Shown here in pieces: positions 35,952-46,992 of a DNA stretch of 64,000 nucleotides. The DNA is taken from contig NC_081408.1 of the NCBI RefSeq assembly GCF_030272615.1, forward strand, positions 339,976,793-340,040,792, read 5' to 3'. The stretch comes from Cryptomeria japonica. Its lineage: Eukaryota; Streptophyta; Pinopsida; Cupressales; Cupressaceae. Every line of letters begins with the position of its first letter. The first letter of the stretch is position 1. The position numbers and the translations under genes were made by a program. The notes below the pieces were generated by a model that made no database searches, was not told the DNA's origin, and saw only the letters and a list, made by a program, of their open reading frames with translations.

Positions 35952-36060
35952 CTTTATCTGTTGAAAGGGCATGAGATGCTTGAGTAAGCAGCGCAGTGAG
36001 TAGGAGGAGGGAGAGAAAGAATAACACAAATCCTACTACAACACGCCTGTAAATTGCCAT
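35952..36060 (-). other. Possible signal-peptide exon (gene fragment)
   Basis: On the minus strand an ATG at 36060 opens MAIYRRVVVGFVLFFLSLLL, followed by a small-residue region (LLTQASHALS) like a signal-peptidase site. An AAAG|GTTAGT splice-donor-like site follows at 35951. An upstream in-frame ATG adds 13 residues. The nearest acceptor (TTTTTGCAG, ending at 35921) would make a 31-bp intron, too short for plants. I found no second exon and cannot name a family. Segment C copy 1 ends at the same boundary. The LTR element at 36172 sits just upstream. Confidence 0.3.
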
Positions 36061-36166
36061 CTTCAATTTTAATTTGAATACAATGGACTGCCTTTGCATT
36101 GCATTTATAGGGAAAAGAGAGTGATAGATTTGATGTTGGAGTTGATAAAATAATCAAAGTGCATTG

Positions 36167-36171
36167 GTTTC
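36167..36171 (+). repeat. Target duplication of long-LTR element, left (GTTTC)
   Basis: GTTTC here and at 45506-45510, directly outside the TG..CA ends. Confidence 0.93.
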
Positions 36172-37394
36172 TGTAGCACCCCTACTTGTTGAACTCATCG
36201 GACTCATATTTTATTGGTTGTTTTTAGTGGATACATTACCATGATTTATTATTCAGACTTATAAGACATTATTTAACGCTTTATCTGGATATGCGATGCA
36301 TAATTTATTTGTAGTATTTCAGTACTTGTGATTTATGGCATTTTATGGATTATTGCTATGTATTGACACTTTACTTTATCTATGCAATGTGGAATTATAT
36401 GTTGTGTGTCTTTGAGTGTATTGGATGCAAGGGGATGATTTTCCTTCACTCATTTCGGTGAGATAGGGAATGCCGTGATTCTCCTTCATCAGTGTGTATG
36501 CCGTGTTTTCTATATTGTATATATGCATGTGTGGTTTGGTGATGCAGGATATTGTAGGTACAAGTACTGGGTAGGTACAGGGTATCATCTCCACCTGGCT
36601 TCACAAGTCTGAGCGTGCCTTATATTTTCCGATGGAAGTGGAGGAGATAGTAGTTGACCCTATTTTATTCAGTTACACTCATGTGAGTGTCGTTAGTTGG
36701 TCATCTAGTCAGTTTGTTCGGCCTTTGTATTTTGTTGTTTGATCTTTTATGAGTATTTTCTGAAGGTTTGCTCAGTTTGTGTGTTTAATGATTTTAATCA
36801 TTGCATGTTATGTTTTATTTGTCTATGAAGCGTGAAAAATTGTTAATAATGTGAATTAAGTAGTGACTCTATGATTTAACATCCTTTGTGTAGAAGTAGG
36901 TGAATTGTTGAAACTATATTCAATGGTTGGTTTTTGGAACTATACTATAGTTGTACGTATTTTAAATATTAGGAGTCGATTATAAACTTATATATATATA
37001 TATATATTCGAAGGTGAATATAGTATATGACTAATTATATTTTAATGTGATTTATGATAAGTTGAATAATTTGGATTCTACAACTTAACATACCTTATAC
37101 CGAATTATTATTGTCTTTTGTATAAGAAAGTATGATTTTATTAATGCTTGTTTTATAAATTTTATATAAATATTGTTTTAATGAAAAACCAGAATATATA
37201 TTTACATATATATTTAATTATAGAAAATGGTTATTAAAGAATTTGTTAAACAAGATTAATGTTTAAATATATATATTAATGAAAGGTCATTAACTGTATA
37301 TCAAAAATATAATAAAAAAATGAAAATTAAAATAAAACAAATTAAATAAAGTGACGGGTGAAGTTTAAGTTTTAAGAGAATTAAACAATAACTA

Positions 37395-37472
37395 GGGTGG
37401 TAGATAGTAATATCGACCACCCCCCTTAATAAAAGGGAGGGGTCGGTATTACCACCGACCACCCTCCTCCCC
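37395..37472. promoter_or_regulatory. Double hairpin in the LTR (5' copy)
   Basis: GGGTGGTAGATA pairs with TATCGACCACCC around a 4-bp loop. About 20 bp on, GGTCGGT pairs perfectly with ACCGACC around ATTACC, enclosed by GGGAGG/CCTCCC. This is the only GC-rich island of the LTR. The 3' LTR copy is at 42629-42706. Confidence 0.6.
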
Positions 37473-37945
37473 TTTTAAATACATACCCCACGTTGCAGTG
37501 AATACGGTGGGAGGCACCGATCGTTATGCAACCATGACCATTAAGATATGTGGTGGTAGGGATTAATGTAGGGGTAAGAATTAATGTAGGGACTTACTTG
37601 GAAAGTAACGTGCTTCACCAGCCCACATAAACCCATCGATATCCACCGTGATCGACATGTATAAAGTTAGTTATTTAACTTGCATGTTTTAAGGAAGTCA
37701 TTTTTAGTAAGTTGATTTAGTATAGGAGTTAAAAGCCACATGGATAATTTATAGATATGGACTTAACCACTTTAGAGGTGTGGTGTCACATAAGAAGTTA
37801 ATGGATAACTTGGTATGTGAACACATAAGAATTCAAAACCATTTAGAACTGTGATGTTGGAATAAAACCTTGAGTGGTTTCATTTAGAATCAATCCACCA
37901 CTAAGAGAGATATCCCAAAAGTAGGAAAGAGTGTAGATGACTACA

Positions 37946-37955
37946 CTATATATAG
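37946..37955 (+). promoter_or_regulatory. Putative LTR TATA box (5' LTR)
   Basis: CTATATATAG in a conserved context (GACTACA before, ACCATT after), kept at 43161-43170 in the other LTR. It would put the transcript start near 37980, at the beginning of a 300-bp purine-rich tract. Confidence 0.5.
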
Positions 37956-40296
37956 ACCATTGAGTTGGAGAAAAAGGGGATGAGGAAAAATGGAGATGCA
38001 GGTTAGAAAAGAAGGACACACATTCATGAGCAATAGAAGAGATATTTTTATAGTTTCAAAGAGAGGGAGAAGAGAATAGATTTGTTAATAGAGTGATAGG
38101 ATAGATTGGAGTTGAGATGCAATGAAGGATTAGAGAATAGAATGAAGAACAGAAGGTAGGAAAAGATATAGAGGAAGATAGAAAATAGCAAGTTGGAGAA
38201 GAGAGAAATAAAGAAAAAGAGAGCAAGATAGAGGAGAGCAAGAACGTAGAAGAGTGACAAGAGATTAGGGGGAATGGAATAGTGGAGATTTTCATGTGTT
38301 TACAATCAAGTCGTAAAATATCAACGATGATCATCTCCAATTTTGTGTCGAACATAGGGGTTATGCTCTTGAATGAGTGTTAATTACTTTATGATTATCA
38401 GAGAAATTCTCAAAATATAGAAAGGGTAAGGACTCAGAATAGAGATCTCATGAGATAGAAGAGCACCGAGAAAGAAAGCATTGGAATCCAGATGTATTGC
38501 AAACAGTTGGAAGTTATCAAGGATCGTAATAGCCATGGATTGCATTTCTTAAGGTAGGCTCTAATCTAGTATGTTTTGTTGAAAGGATTTAAGAGATTAA
38601 GAATGATCTAGATTTATATTTATGAAATAGTTAGAGTCACAATATCAATCAATTTATTATGATCATGCAAGTATATATGCATTAATGATATATATTTCAT
38701 GAAAGTTGGTAGATTAAACTTAGTGAAACTCTTAGAAAATTAGATCAGCCAATCCTTTAGAAATAGAGTCAGAGGATAGAGAGAAAAACTTTTAAATTGA
38801 ACTACGAAAAAGATGAAACATTAGGTTTATGACTTATTAAATAGTGTATTAATAAAGTTGTAATTCTTATTTTCTAGAAGTCTTAATTTTAAAGCTATTT
38901 ATGCATTTTGTTGTTTTAAGAAAAAATTGCCTGTATTAGGATCTTGTGTAAATGGTGTTTTTAGTGAAGTTTAAATTTCATTACAGTTTTGGTTGAGTTG
39001 TCATTGTGTCCTATGTTATTATATTTCCCTAGTCAAGTGTTGAAGTAAAACGTTATTGATGTGAGCCATTGTGTGTTTTGTCCAAATGGTCAATCTTTGG
39101 TTAGTGATTGTATATCCTTCACCTGTGGTTTGTCAGGATTAGGTATGGCTATCTATTTCACCATAGAGTTCTCATAGAGATACCTTTCCTATAGTGTCCT
39201 ATGAGAGAGAGTGGCTTTTGAGCGGGGCTCATGCCTGAAGTGGATGACAAGATAACCCGTCGAAAGTCAGATAAAAATTGATAACATAATAATTGATTAG
39301 GGGGTGGTTAGAATAAATATTAATTAAGATAATGTACCTCATGCATAGGTGTAGTTCTTGTACATTTCTCATAATGTTATGAGAAGGCCTACAATGGCAA
39401 ACTTACCACCTTGTCTTCACGAAAGGATTGGTAGGGTCCGCATTGAGACTTAGTTGCAACTGGAGGTTCAGGAGAGGTTACCAGGACAACGCAGGATTGG
39501 GGTCAGGACCTATGGAGGCTGTACCATGGTATCCATCTTAATCTATGTGATGACACTCTCTCCTTAGAGTCACTAGTGTTTGTGAGTTGAGTTACATGGA
39601 TGTTTGTGGAGTCTTGTAGTCCTTTCATAGTTGTCTTACTTTGCTTGCTTGAGGGTTTTCTACTATCTCCTAGCACAGTGGGGTGGTTCCATTTCTAGAT
39701 CACATGGTCGGGTGGTAGTGCCACTTCCCATTGGATGTTCTGGAATGTATCTTCAAGCGAGGAAGGTCTTCGCTGGTGTTTTTGGGTTCGTGGTTCATGT
39801 ACCAGCTCATGTTTGTGATCATTGTTCAGTTGAGACCTTGTGGTCATTGTATCAACTTTTTTGTAACCTTGTTATTGTAAATTTTTAATCCGTGGTATTT
39901 GTGGTAACCATGTATTTATGGATATTGTAAAAGGGAATCATTGGAATGTTTGTTATGTCAATTGTCTTAATATTTTGTATATATGATCTATGAGAAATGA
40001 TTGCATTGGAGTACTTTGATTCTTTCATTATGGAATTTAGATGTATGTGTAGATTTTATCTTAAGCATTTAATTTTCCTAATTAGTTGAACAATAGGATT
40101 TTTTGTGGTGTTATTATAATCTACAAATTAATCTTCATTGGTAACCCTTAGGAAATCACGTGTTAGTCTTCCGCTGTGTTATTAGATGTGCAATGGTTAT
40201 AATTAGTGCACTTGTTCTTTTAAAAAAAAATTATTACACCTTTTAGTTGCCTAGTTGTATTGTTTTGCTTTAGGGTTTCTGGCGGGGCATTACATT

Positions 40297-40312
40297 TGGT
40301 ATTAGAGTCAAG
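40297..40312 (+). promoter_or_regulatory. Primer-binding site (tRNA-iMet type)
   Basis: TGGTATTAGAGTCAAG starts two bases after the LTR end and differs slightly from the canonical TGGTATCAGAGC. Confidence 0.75.
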
Positions 40313-40566
40313 TTTCAACATTGGGTACTCTGGGTTTGTAGTGTGCCTATTCAACTTGACCTTTTCTCTTAGATCTTAATGTTTGTGTTTCCCTTGTTTA
40401 TCCTTGCCATAGATATGAACTGTTTCCTCTTTGTAGTGGTAGGTCATGGCTAAGAAAACTAGGGGAGGTGGCAAGTAGAGTTGGCTACAGGTGTCTGTGT
40501 TTCTATAGATGCCTTTGTTCCTAGTTGTGAGTTGGACCTAGGAACCATAGTTACTTCAATTGACCT
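40313..40566 (+). pseudogene. Leader and vestigial gag start
   Basis: An ATG at 40446 encodes MAKKTRGGGK followed directly by a stop. Little else of gag remains before the protease-tail frame. A large deletion removed the capsid, the zinc knuckle and the protease active site. Confidence 0.5.
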
Positions 40567-41214
40567 TTGAGTCATTCCTTTGGGTGCTTATGGAATTGTG
40601 TGGGAATGGATTGGATATCTTCTCAGAGTGCTCGCATAGACTGTCACAAGAAGACAGTGGAGTGTTTAAATGACCTTGGTAAGAAAGTGGAGATTGTTGG
40701 AGTTAAGAGACCGATATCCCTACGTATGATCTCCACTATGAAACTTAAGCGGTGCATGCGTAGAGGGTGTCCGCTCTTTGCAGTTACTCTTGAGGAAGTG
40801 GATAAGTCAAAAAGTCAAGAAATCGCTCTTGATAGTCACCCTATTCTTCGAGAGTATGCTGATGTGTTTCCATTGGATATTCCTGGTATGCCTCCAAAGC
40901 AAGACATGGACTTTCACAATGATTTGGTTCCTGGTGCAGAACCTATTTCAAGAGCCCCATATCAAATGACTACTCAAGAGTTGAGTGAGTTGAAGTTGCA
41001 GCTAGAGGAATTGTTAGCCAAGGGATTCATTCATTCTAGTGTCTCTCCTTGGGGTGGGCCTGTTATCTTCATTAAGAAGAAGGATGGATCTCTTCGGTTA
41101 TGCATTGATTACCGACAGCTGAATAAGGTAACCATCCGGAATCGATATCCATTGCCTTATATAGATGATCTTTTCAATCAGGTAAAGGGAGCCAAGGTGT
41201 GTTTTTTAGATTGA
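40567..41214 (+). pseudogene. Ty3/gypsy pol fragment: protease tail, linker and RT fingers
   Basis: A 215-codon frame. Early residues [20 protein letters not shown] match the end of the gypsy protease domain (the MDWL...IDC block). A linker with [12 protein letters not shown] and a [13 protein letters not shown] entry into RT follows, then [32 protein letters not shown] and [13 protein letters not shown]. The protease Asp and the RT catalytic YVDD region are both missing. A frameshift follows FLD at 41212; a few more codons of the SGYHQL region survive in another frame before the deletion joins to the 3' end. Confidence 0.85.
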
Positions 41215-41315
41215 CCCAAAATCTGGATATCATCAGTTGCACATTCAGGATGCAACAAAGATAAGAGAGTTGTATTTTTTACTTATTTTAGGCTTCTAGG
41301 AGTAAGCCTAGTTTT

Positions 41316-41326
41316 GAGGGGTAGAA
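41316..41326 (+). promoter_or_regulatory. Polypurine tract
   Basis: GAGGGGTAGAA directly precedes the 3' LTR start TGTAGTACCC. Confidence 0.75.
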
Positions 41327-42142
41327 TGTAGTACCCTTACTCGTTTGAACTCATTGGACTCATATTTTATTGGTTATTTTTAGTTGATACATTACCATGA
41401 TTTGTTATTTAGACTTATATGACATTATTTCATGCTTTATCTGGATATGAGATGCATAATTTATTTGTTGTATTTCAATACTTGTGATTTATGGCATTTT
41501 ATGGATTACTGCTATGTACTAACACTTTACTTTATCTATGAAATATGGAATTATATGTTGTGTGTCTGCGAGTGTATTGGATGCAAGGGGATGATTTTCC
41601 TTCACTCATTTTGGTGAGATAGGGAATGTCACGATTCTCCTTCATCGGTGTGTATGCCATGTTTTCTATATTGTATATATGCATGTGTGGTTTGGTGATG
41701 CAGGATATTGTAGGTACAAGTACTAGGTAGGTACAGGGTATCATATCCACCTAGCTTCACAGGTCTAAGCGTGCCTTATATTTTCTGATGGAAGTGAAGG
41801 AGATAGTAGTTGACCCTATTTTATTCAGTTACACTCATGTGAGTGTCATCAGTTGGTCATCTGGTCAGTTTGTTCAGCCTTCGTATTTTGTTGTTTGATC
41901 TTTTATGAGTATTTGCTTGAGGTTTTCTCAGTTTGTGTGTTTAATGATTTTAATTATTGCATGTTATGTTTTATTTGTCTATGAAGGGTGAAAAATTGTT
42001 AGTAATGTGAATTAAGTAGTGACTCTATGATTTAATGTCCTTCATGTAGAAGTAGGTGAATTGTCGAAACTATATTCAATGGTTGGTTTTTGGAGCTATA
42101 CTATAGTTTTACATATTTTAAATATTAGGAATCGATTATAAA

Positions 42143-42243
<101 letters not shown>

Positions 42244-42628
42244 GAAGGTGAATATAGTATATGACTAATCATATTTTCATGTGATTTATGATAAGTTGAA
42301 TAATTTGGATTCTACAACTTAACATACCTTATATCGAATGATTATTGTCTTTTGTATAAGAAAGTATGATTTTATTAATGCTCGTTTTACAAATTTTATA
42401 TAAATATTGTTTTAATGAAAAGACAAAATATATATTTACATATATATTTAATTATAGAAAATGGCTATTAAAGAATTTGTTAAACAAGATTAATGTTTAA
42501 ATATATATATTACTGAAAGGTTATTACTTATATATAAAAAATATAATAAAAAAATGAAAATGAAAATAAAACAAATTAAATAAAGTGGCGGATGAAGTTT
42601 AAGTTTTAACAAAATTAAACAATAACTA

Positions 42629-42706
42629 GGGTGGCCGATAGTAATATCGACCACCCCGCTTAATAAAAGGGAGGGATGGTATTACCACTGACCACCCTCC
42701 TCCCTT
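42629..42706. promoter_or_regulatory. Double hairpin in the LTR (3' copy)
   Basis: GGGTGGCCGATA/TATCGACCACCC is here paired at 11 of 12 positions, better than in the 5' copy. The second stem has decayed slightly. Confidence 0.55.
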
Positions 42707-43160
42707 TTTAAATACATAATGCACAGTGCAGCGAATATGGTGGGAGGCACCGACCATTACGCAACCATGAGCATTAATATATGTGGTGGTAGGGATTAAT
42801 GTAGGGACTAACTTGTAAAGTAACGTGATTCACCAGCCCATGTAAAACCATTGATATCCACCATGATCGACATGTATAAAGTTAGTTATTTAACTTGCAT
42901 GTTTTAAGGAAGTCATTTTTAGTAAGTTGACTTAGTATAGGAGTTAAAAGCCACATGGATAATCTATAGATATGGACTTAACCACTTTAGAGGTGTGGTG
43001 TCACATAAGAAGTTAATGGATAACTTTGCATGTGAACACATAAGAATTCAAAACCATTTAGGACTATGATGTTGCAATAAAACCTTGAGTGGTGTCATTT
43101 AGAATCAGTCCACCACTAAGAGAGATATCCCGAAAGTAGGAAAGAGTGTAGATGACTACA

Positions 43161-43170
43161 CTATATATAG
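43161..43170 (+). promoter_or_regulatory. Putative LTR TATA box (3' LTR)
   Basis: CTATATATAG, same context as 37946-37955. Confidence 0.5.
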
Positions 43171-45505
43171 ACCATTAAGTAAGAGAAAAAGGGAATGAGG
43201 AAAAATGGAGATGCAGGTTTGAAAAGAAGGACACGCATTCATGAGCAATAGAAGAGATATTTTTATAGTTTCGAAGAGAGGGAGAAGAGAATATATTTGT
43301 TAATAGAGTGATAGGATAGATTGGAGGTGAGATGCAACAAAGGATTAGAGAATGGAATGAAGAAGAGAAGGTAGGAAAAGATATAGAGGAAGATAGAAAA
43401 TAGCAAGTTGGAGCAGAGAGAAATAAAGAAAAAGAGAGCAAGATAGAGGAGAGCAAGAACGTAGAAGAGTGACAAGAGATTAGGGAGAATGGAATAGTGG
43501 AGATTTTGATGTGTTTATGATCAAGTCGTAAAAGATCAACGATGATCATCTCTGATTTTGTGTCAAACTTAGGGGTTACGCTCTTGCATGAGTGTTAATT
43601 ACTTTATTATTATCAGAGAAATTCTCAAAATACAGAAAGGGTAAGGAATCGGAATAGAGATCTCGTGAGATAGAAGAGTGCTGAGAAGGAAAGCATTTTG
43701 AATCCGGACGTATTGCGGATATTTTGAAGTTATCAAGGATCATAATAGCCATGGATCGCGTTTCTTAAGGTAGGCTCTAATCTAGTATGTTTTGTTGAAA
43801 GGATTTAAGAGATTAAGAATGAACTAGATTTATATTTATAAAATAGTTAGTCACAATATCAATCAATTTATTACAATCATGCAAGTATAGATGCATTAGT
43901 GATATATATTTCATGAAAGTTGGTAGATTAAACTTAGTGAAACTCTTAGAAAATTAGATGACCCAATCCTTTAGAAACAGAGTCAAAGGATGGAGAGAGA
44001 AACTCTGAAATTGAACTACAAAAAAGATGAAACATTAGGTTTATGACTTATTAAATAGTGTATTAATATAGTTGTAATTCTTATTTTCTAGAAGTCTTAA
44101 TTTGAAAGATATTTATGCATTTTGTTGTTTTAAGAAAAGATTGCCTCTATTAGGATCTTGTGTAAATGGTGTTTTTAGTGAAGTTTAAATTTCGTTGCAA
44201 TTTTGGTTGAGTTGTCATTGTTTCCTATGTTATTATATTTCCCTAGTCAGGTGTTGATGTACAACCTTATTGATGTGAGTCATTGTGTGTTTTGTCCAAA
44301 TGGTCAATCTTTGGTTAGTGATTGTGTATCCTTCACCTGTGGTCTGTTAGGATTAGGTATGGCTGTCTGTTTCACCCTAGAGTTCTCGTAGAGAGACCTT
44401 TCCTGTAGTGTCCTATGAGAGAGTGGCTTTCGAGTGGGGGTCGTGCATGAAGTGGATGAGAGGATAACCCATCAAAAATCAGATAAAATGTGATGACCTA
44501 ATAATTGATTAAGGGGTGGCTAGAATAAATATTAATTAAGATAATGTACCTCGTGCATAGGTGTAGTGCTTGTACAGGGCTCATAATGTTACGAGAAGGC
44601 CTGGAATGGCAAACTTACCACCTTGTCTTCATGAAAGGACTGGTAGGATCTACATGAGACTTAGTTGGAACTAGAGGTTCAGGAGAGGTTACCAGGATAA
44701 CCCAGTATGAGGGCTGAGACCTATGGAGGTTGTACCATGGTATCCATCTTAAGCTATGCGATGACACTCTCTCCTTAGAGTCACTAGTGTTTGTGAGTTG
44801 AGTTACATGGATATTTGTGGAGTCTTGTAGTCCTTCTATACTTGTCTTACTTTGCTTTCTTGAGGGTTTTCTACTATCTCCTAGCACAATGGGGTGGTTC
44901 CATTTTGGGATCACATGGTTGGGTGGTAGTGCCACTTCCCATTGGATGTTCTGGAATGTATCTTCAGGCGAGGAAGGGCTTCGTTGGTGTTTCTGGGTTC
45001 ATGTTTCATGTACCAGCTCATGTTCATGATCATTGTTCAGTTGCGACCTTGTGGTCATTGTATCAACTTTTATGTAACCTTGTTATTGTAACTTTGTAAT
45101 CCGTGGCATTTGTGGTAACCATGTATTTATGGATATTGTAAAAGGGAATCATTGGAATGTTTGTTATGTCAGTTGCCTTAATATTTTGTACATATGATCT
45201 ATGAGAAATGAATGCATTGGAGTACTTTGATTCTTTCATTATGGAATTTAGATGTATGTGTAGATTTTATCTTAAGCATTTAATTTTTTTAATTAGCTAA
45301 ACAATAGGATTTTTTGTGGTGTTATTATAATCTACAAATTAATCTTCATTGGTAAACCTTAGGAAATCATGTGTTAGTCTTCCGCTGTGTTATTAGATGT
45401 GCAATGGTTATAATTAGTGCACTTGTTCTTTTAAAAAAAAATTATTACACCTTTTAGTTGGCTAGTTGTATTGTTTTCCTTTAGGGTTTCTAGCGAGGCA
45501 TTACA

Positions 45506-45510
45506 GTTTC
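45506..45510 (+). repeat. Target duplication of long-LTR element, right (GTTTC)
   Basis: Pairs with 36167-36171. Confidence 0.93.
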
Positions 45511-45850
45511 TAAGACGTTGCATTTCTATGAAGGTATATCATAAAATAAACCGGATATTCATTGATATGAAGGTATTGCATAAAATCAGTCGGCATAGAA
45601 AATATGAATATGGATGGAAACAAAATGGTATCAGGATCAGTCGACATTTTTGAATACCTTCAACTAAATCATAGTCTCAAGATCAGTGAAAAGGTCAGAT
45701 ATATTCTTAGATGAAGCACAAAAGGCCTTACTCAGAGCAAAGGGTGGATATCAAACACCAAGTGATAGCCAATTGATTAATGAGCAGAGATTTCATAAAA
45801 GAGAAAACTACAGGAATGTTGATGATACACAACTTGCAGGAAGATGCAGC
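45511..45850. other. Unassigned stretch between two LTR elements
   Basis: Contains two imperfect copies of an about 35-bp word (ATGAAGGTAT..CATAAAAT..CGG) near 45528-45597. An open frame from 45686 (MKRSDIFLDEAQKALLRAKG) runs into the next LTR, so it is interrupted at 45850. It is probably an older element or gene fragment; I do not recognise it. Confidence 0.35.
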
Positions 45851-46970
45851 TGTAATACCCTAAAAATGGTCACCTAAACCATGGGCCCCTAATTTGGACA
45901 ACATCACTACGGTCCTAACCAAAGGCAATTAAATCATTCTTGAGCACATAATTAATTCTTTAATCATTAAATATCACATGACAATTGAATTACTCAATAT
46001 TAATTAGATTATTTAATTAATTAAATCATTCCAAGAGTATCATTTTGATCAATTATCCTATTTAATTTATTAAATATCCTAGCATATTTAATTAATTAAT
46101 AAATTTGTTATTTAATCATGCAAAAAAGGAATTAATTTATTACAAAAGAGGAATTAATTTGAAAATAGAATAAAAGAATTGAGAGAGAAATCAAACTTGA
46201 GATATTATTTCTTTTTCTAAATTGAGAACTTGAAATCAGAAAAGCAATTAAATTGAATTATTCTCTAAAATTAGAACTGACAACTTTTTAGAAAAAGAAG
46301 TTCAGTTGCATTAAAAAGACTCTTTTCTTGAATAAATCAAATAATTATATATTTTTATCATAGATGCATGGAATTAATTAATTCTTATTTATAATGCAAC
46401 TTGAACTTCCTATCTAAATGCATTTCAATTAAACTATAATTGGAATCTATCTCAAGCTTAATTGAACCTGATTTCTCAATTATTTTCAATTAATCCTAAA
46501 TTGAGATTTTTTGTAATTCTCCATAAATTCAGCCTTCAGCTCTCAATCAAAACACCCTAGAGATTTTTGAGAACATGTTTGGAGATTATTATTATGCTGA
46601 TTTTGCTCTGGAGTCATTGAATAAATTGTGATTTTTTAGATTATTTGCATCCATATTTAGTTTATCCATTGTTGCTTGAATCCATTATTGTTGGAATCAT
46701 TATTATTTGAATTATTTATCCATCTTGCATCTATTTAGCTTAATATCATGCTCATATAGATTAAATCCTTCATCTTGGTGTAGTCTAGTCACTGGTATTG
46801 CTTATAAAAATCTGAGAGCAATCTTTTAGTCGCATCTTTTAGAAGGCAATTAGTCGCTTTGTTATGGTTTATTATTTATTGATTATTGATTTACTAACCA
46901 TATATGTAATGACTTAATTGAAGTATTTTGCCTACAGCTATAAGACTTATTCCACTTTTTCACACACACA
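45851..46970 (+). repeat. Tat element 5' LTR (1120 bp)
   Basis: Starts TGTAATACCC and ends in a CACACACACA run four bases ahead of the primer site. The five bases before it are GCAGC. No second copy is in the window, so the boundaries rest on termini and primer site only. Confidence 0.65.
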
Positions 46971-46974
46971 TATC

Positions 46975-46992
46975 TAGCGCCCACCATGGGGC
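46975..46992 (+). promoter_or_regulatory. Tat element primer-binding site
   Basis: TAGCGCCCACCATGGGGC matches the TGGCGCCCACCGTGGGGC-type site of plant gypsy elements with two G-to-A changes, one in the leading TGG. Confidence 0.7.

Larger units (their letters stand above)
36172..40294 (+). repeat. 5' LTR (4123 bp)
   Basis: Starts TGTAGCACCCC and ends GGGGCATTACA. Contains a short TA run (36989-37007), a GC-rich hairpin pair, a TATA box and a purine-rich segment downstream of it. It carries an about 18-bp tandem GGTAAGAATTAATGTAGG duplication near 37560-37590 that the 3' LTR lacks. Confidence 0.92.

Noticed and set aside
38056-38355. Ser/Phe/Leu-rich minus-strand frames (also 43175-43549)
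   Set aside because: They result from a purine-rich strand that lacks stop codons on its complement.
39631-39888. 85-codon frame in the LTR, with a similar frame at 44815-45099
   Set aside because: Conserved only because the two LTRs are copies of each other; composition is not protein-like and there is no known domain.
40297-40312. tRNA-iMet-like sequences at LTR edges (also 916-932, 32206-32221, 62662-62676)
   Set aside because: Only 15-17 bp match the tRNA 3' end; they are primer-binding sites, not tRNA genes.
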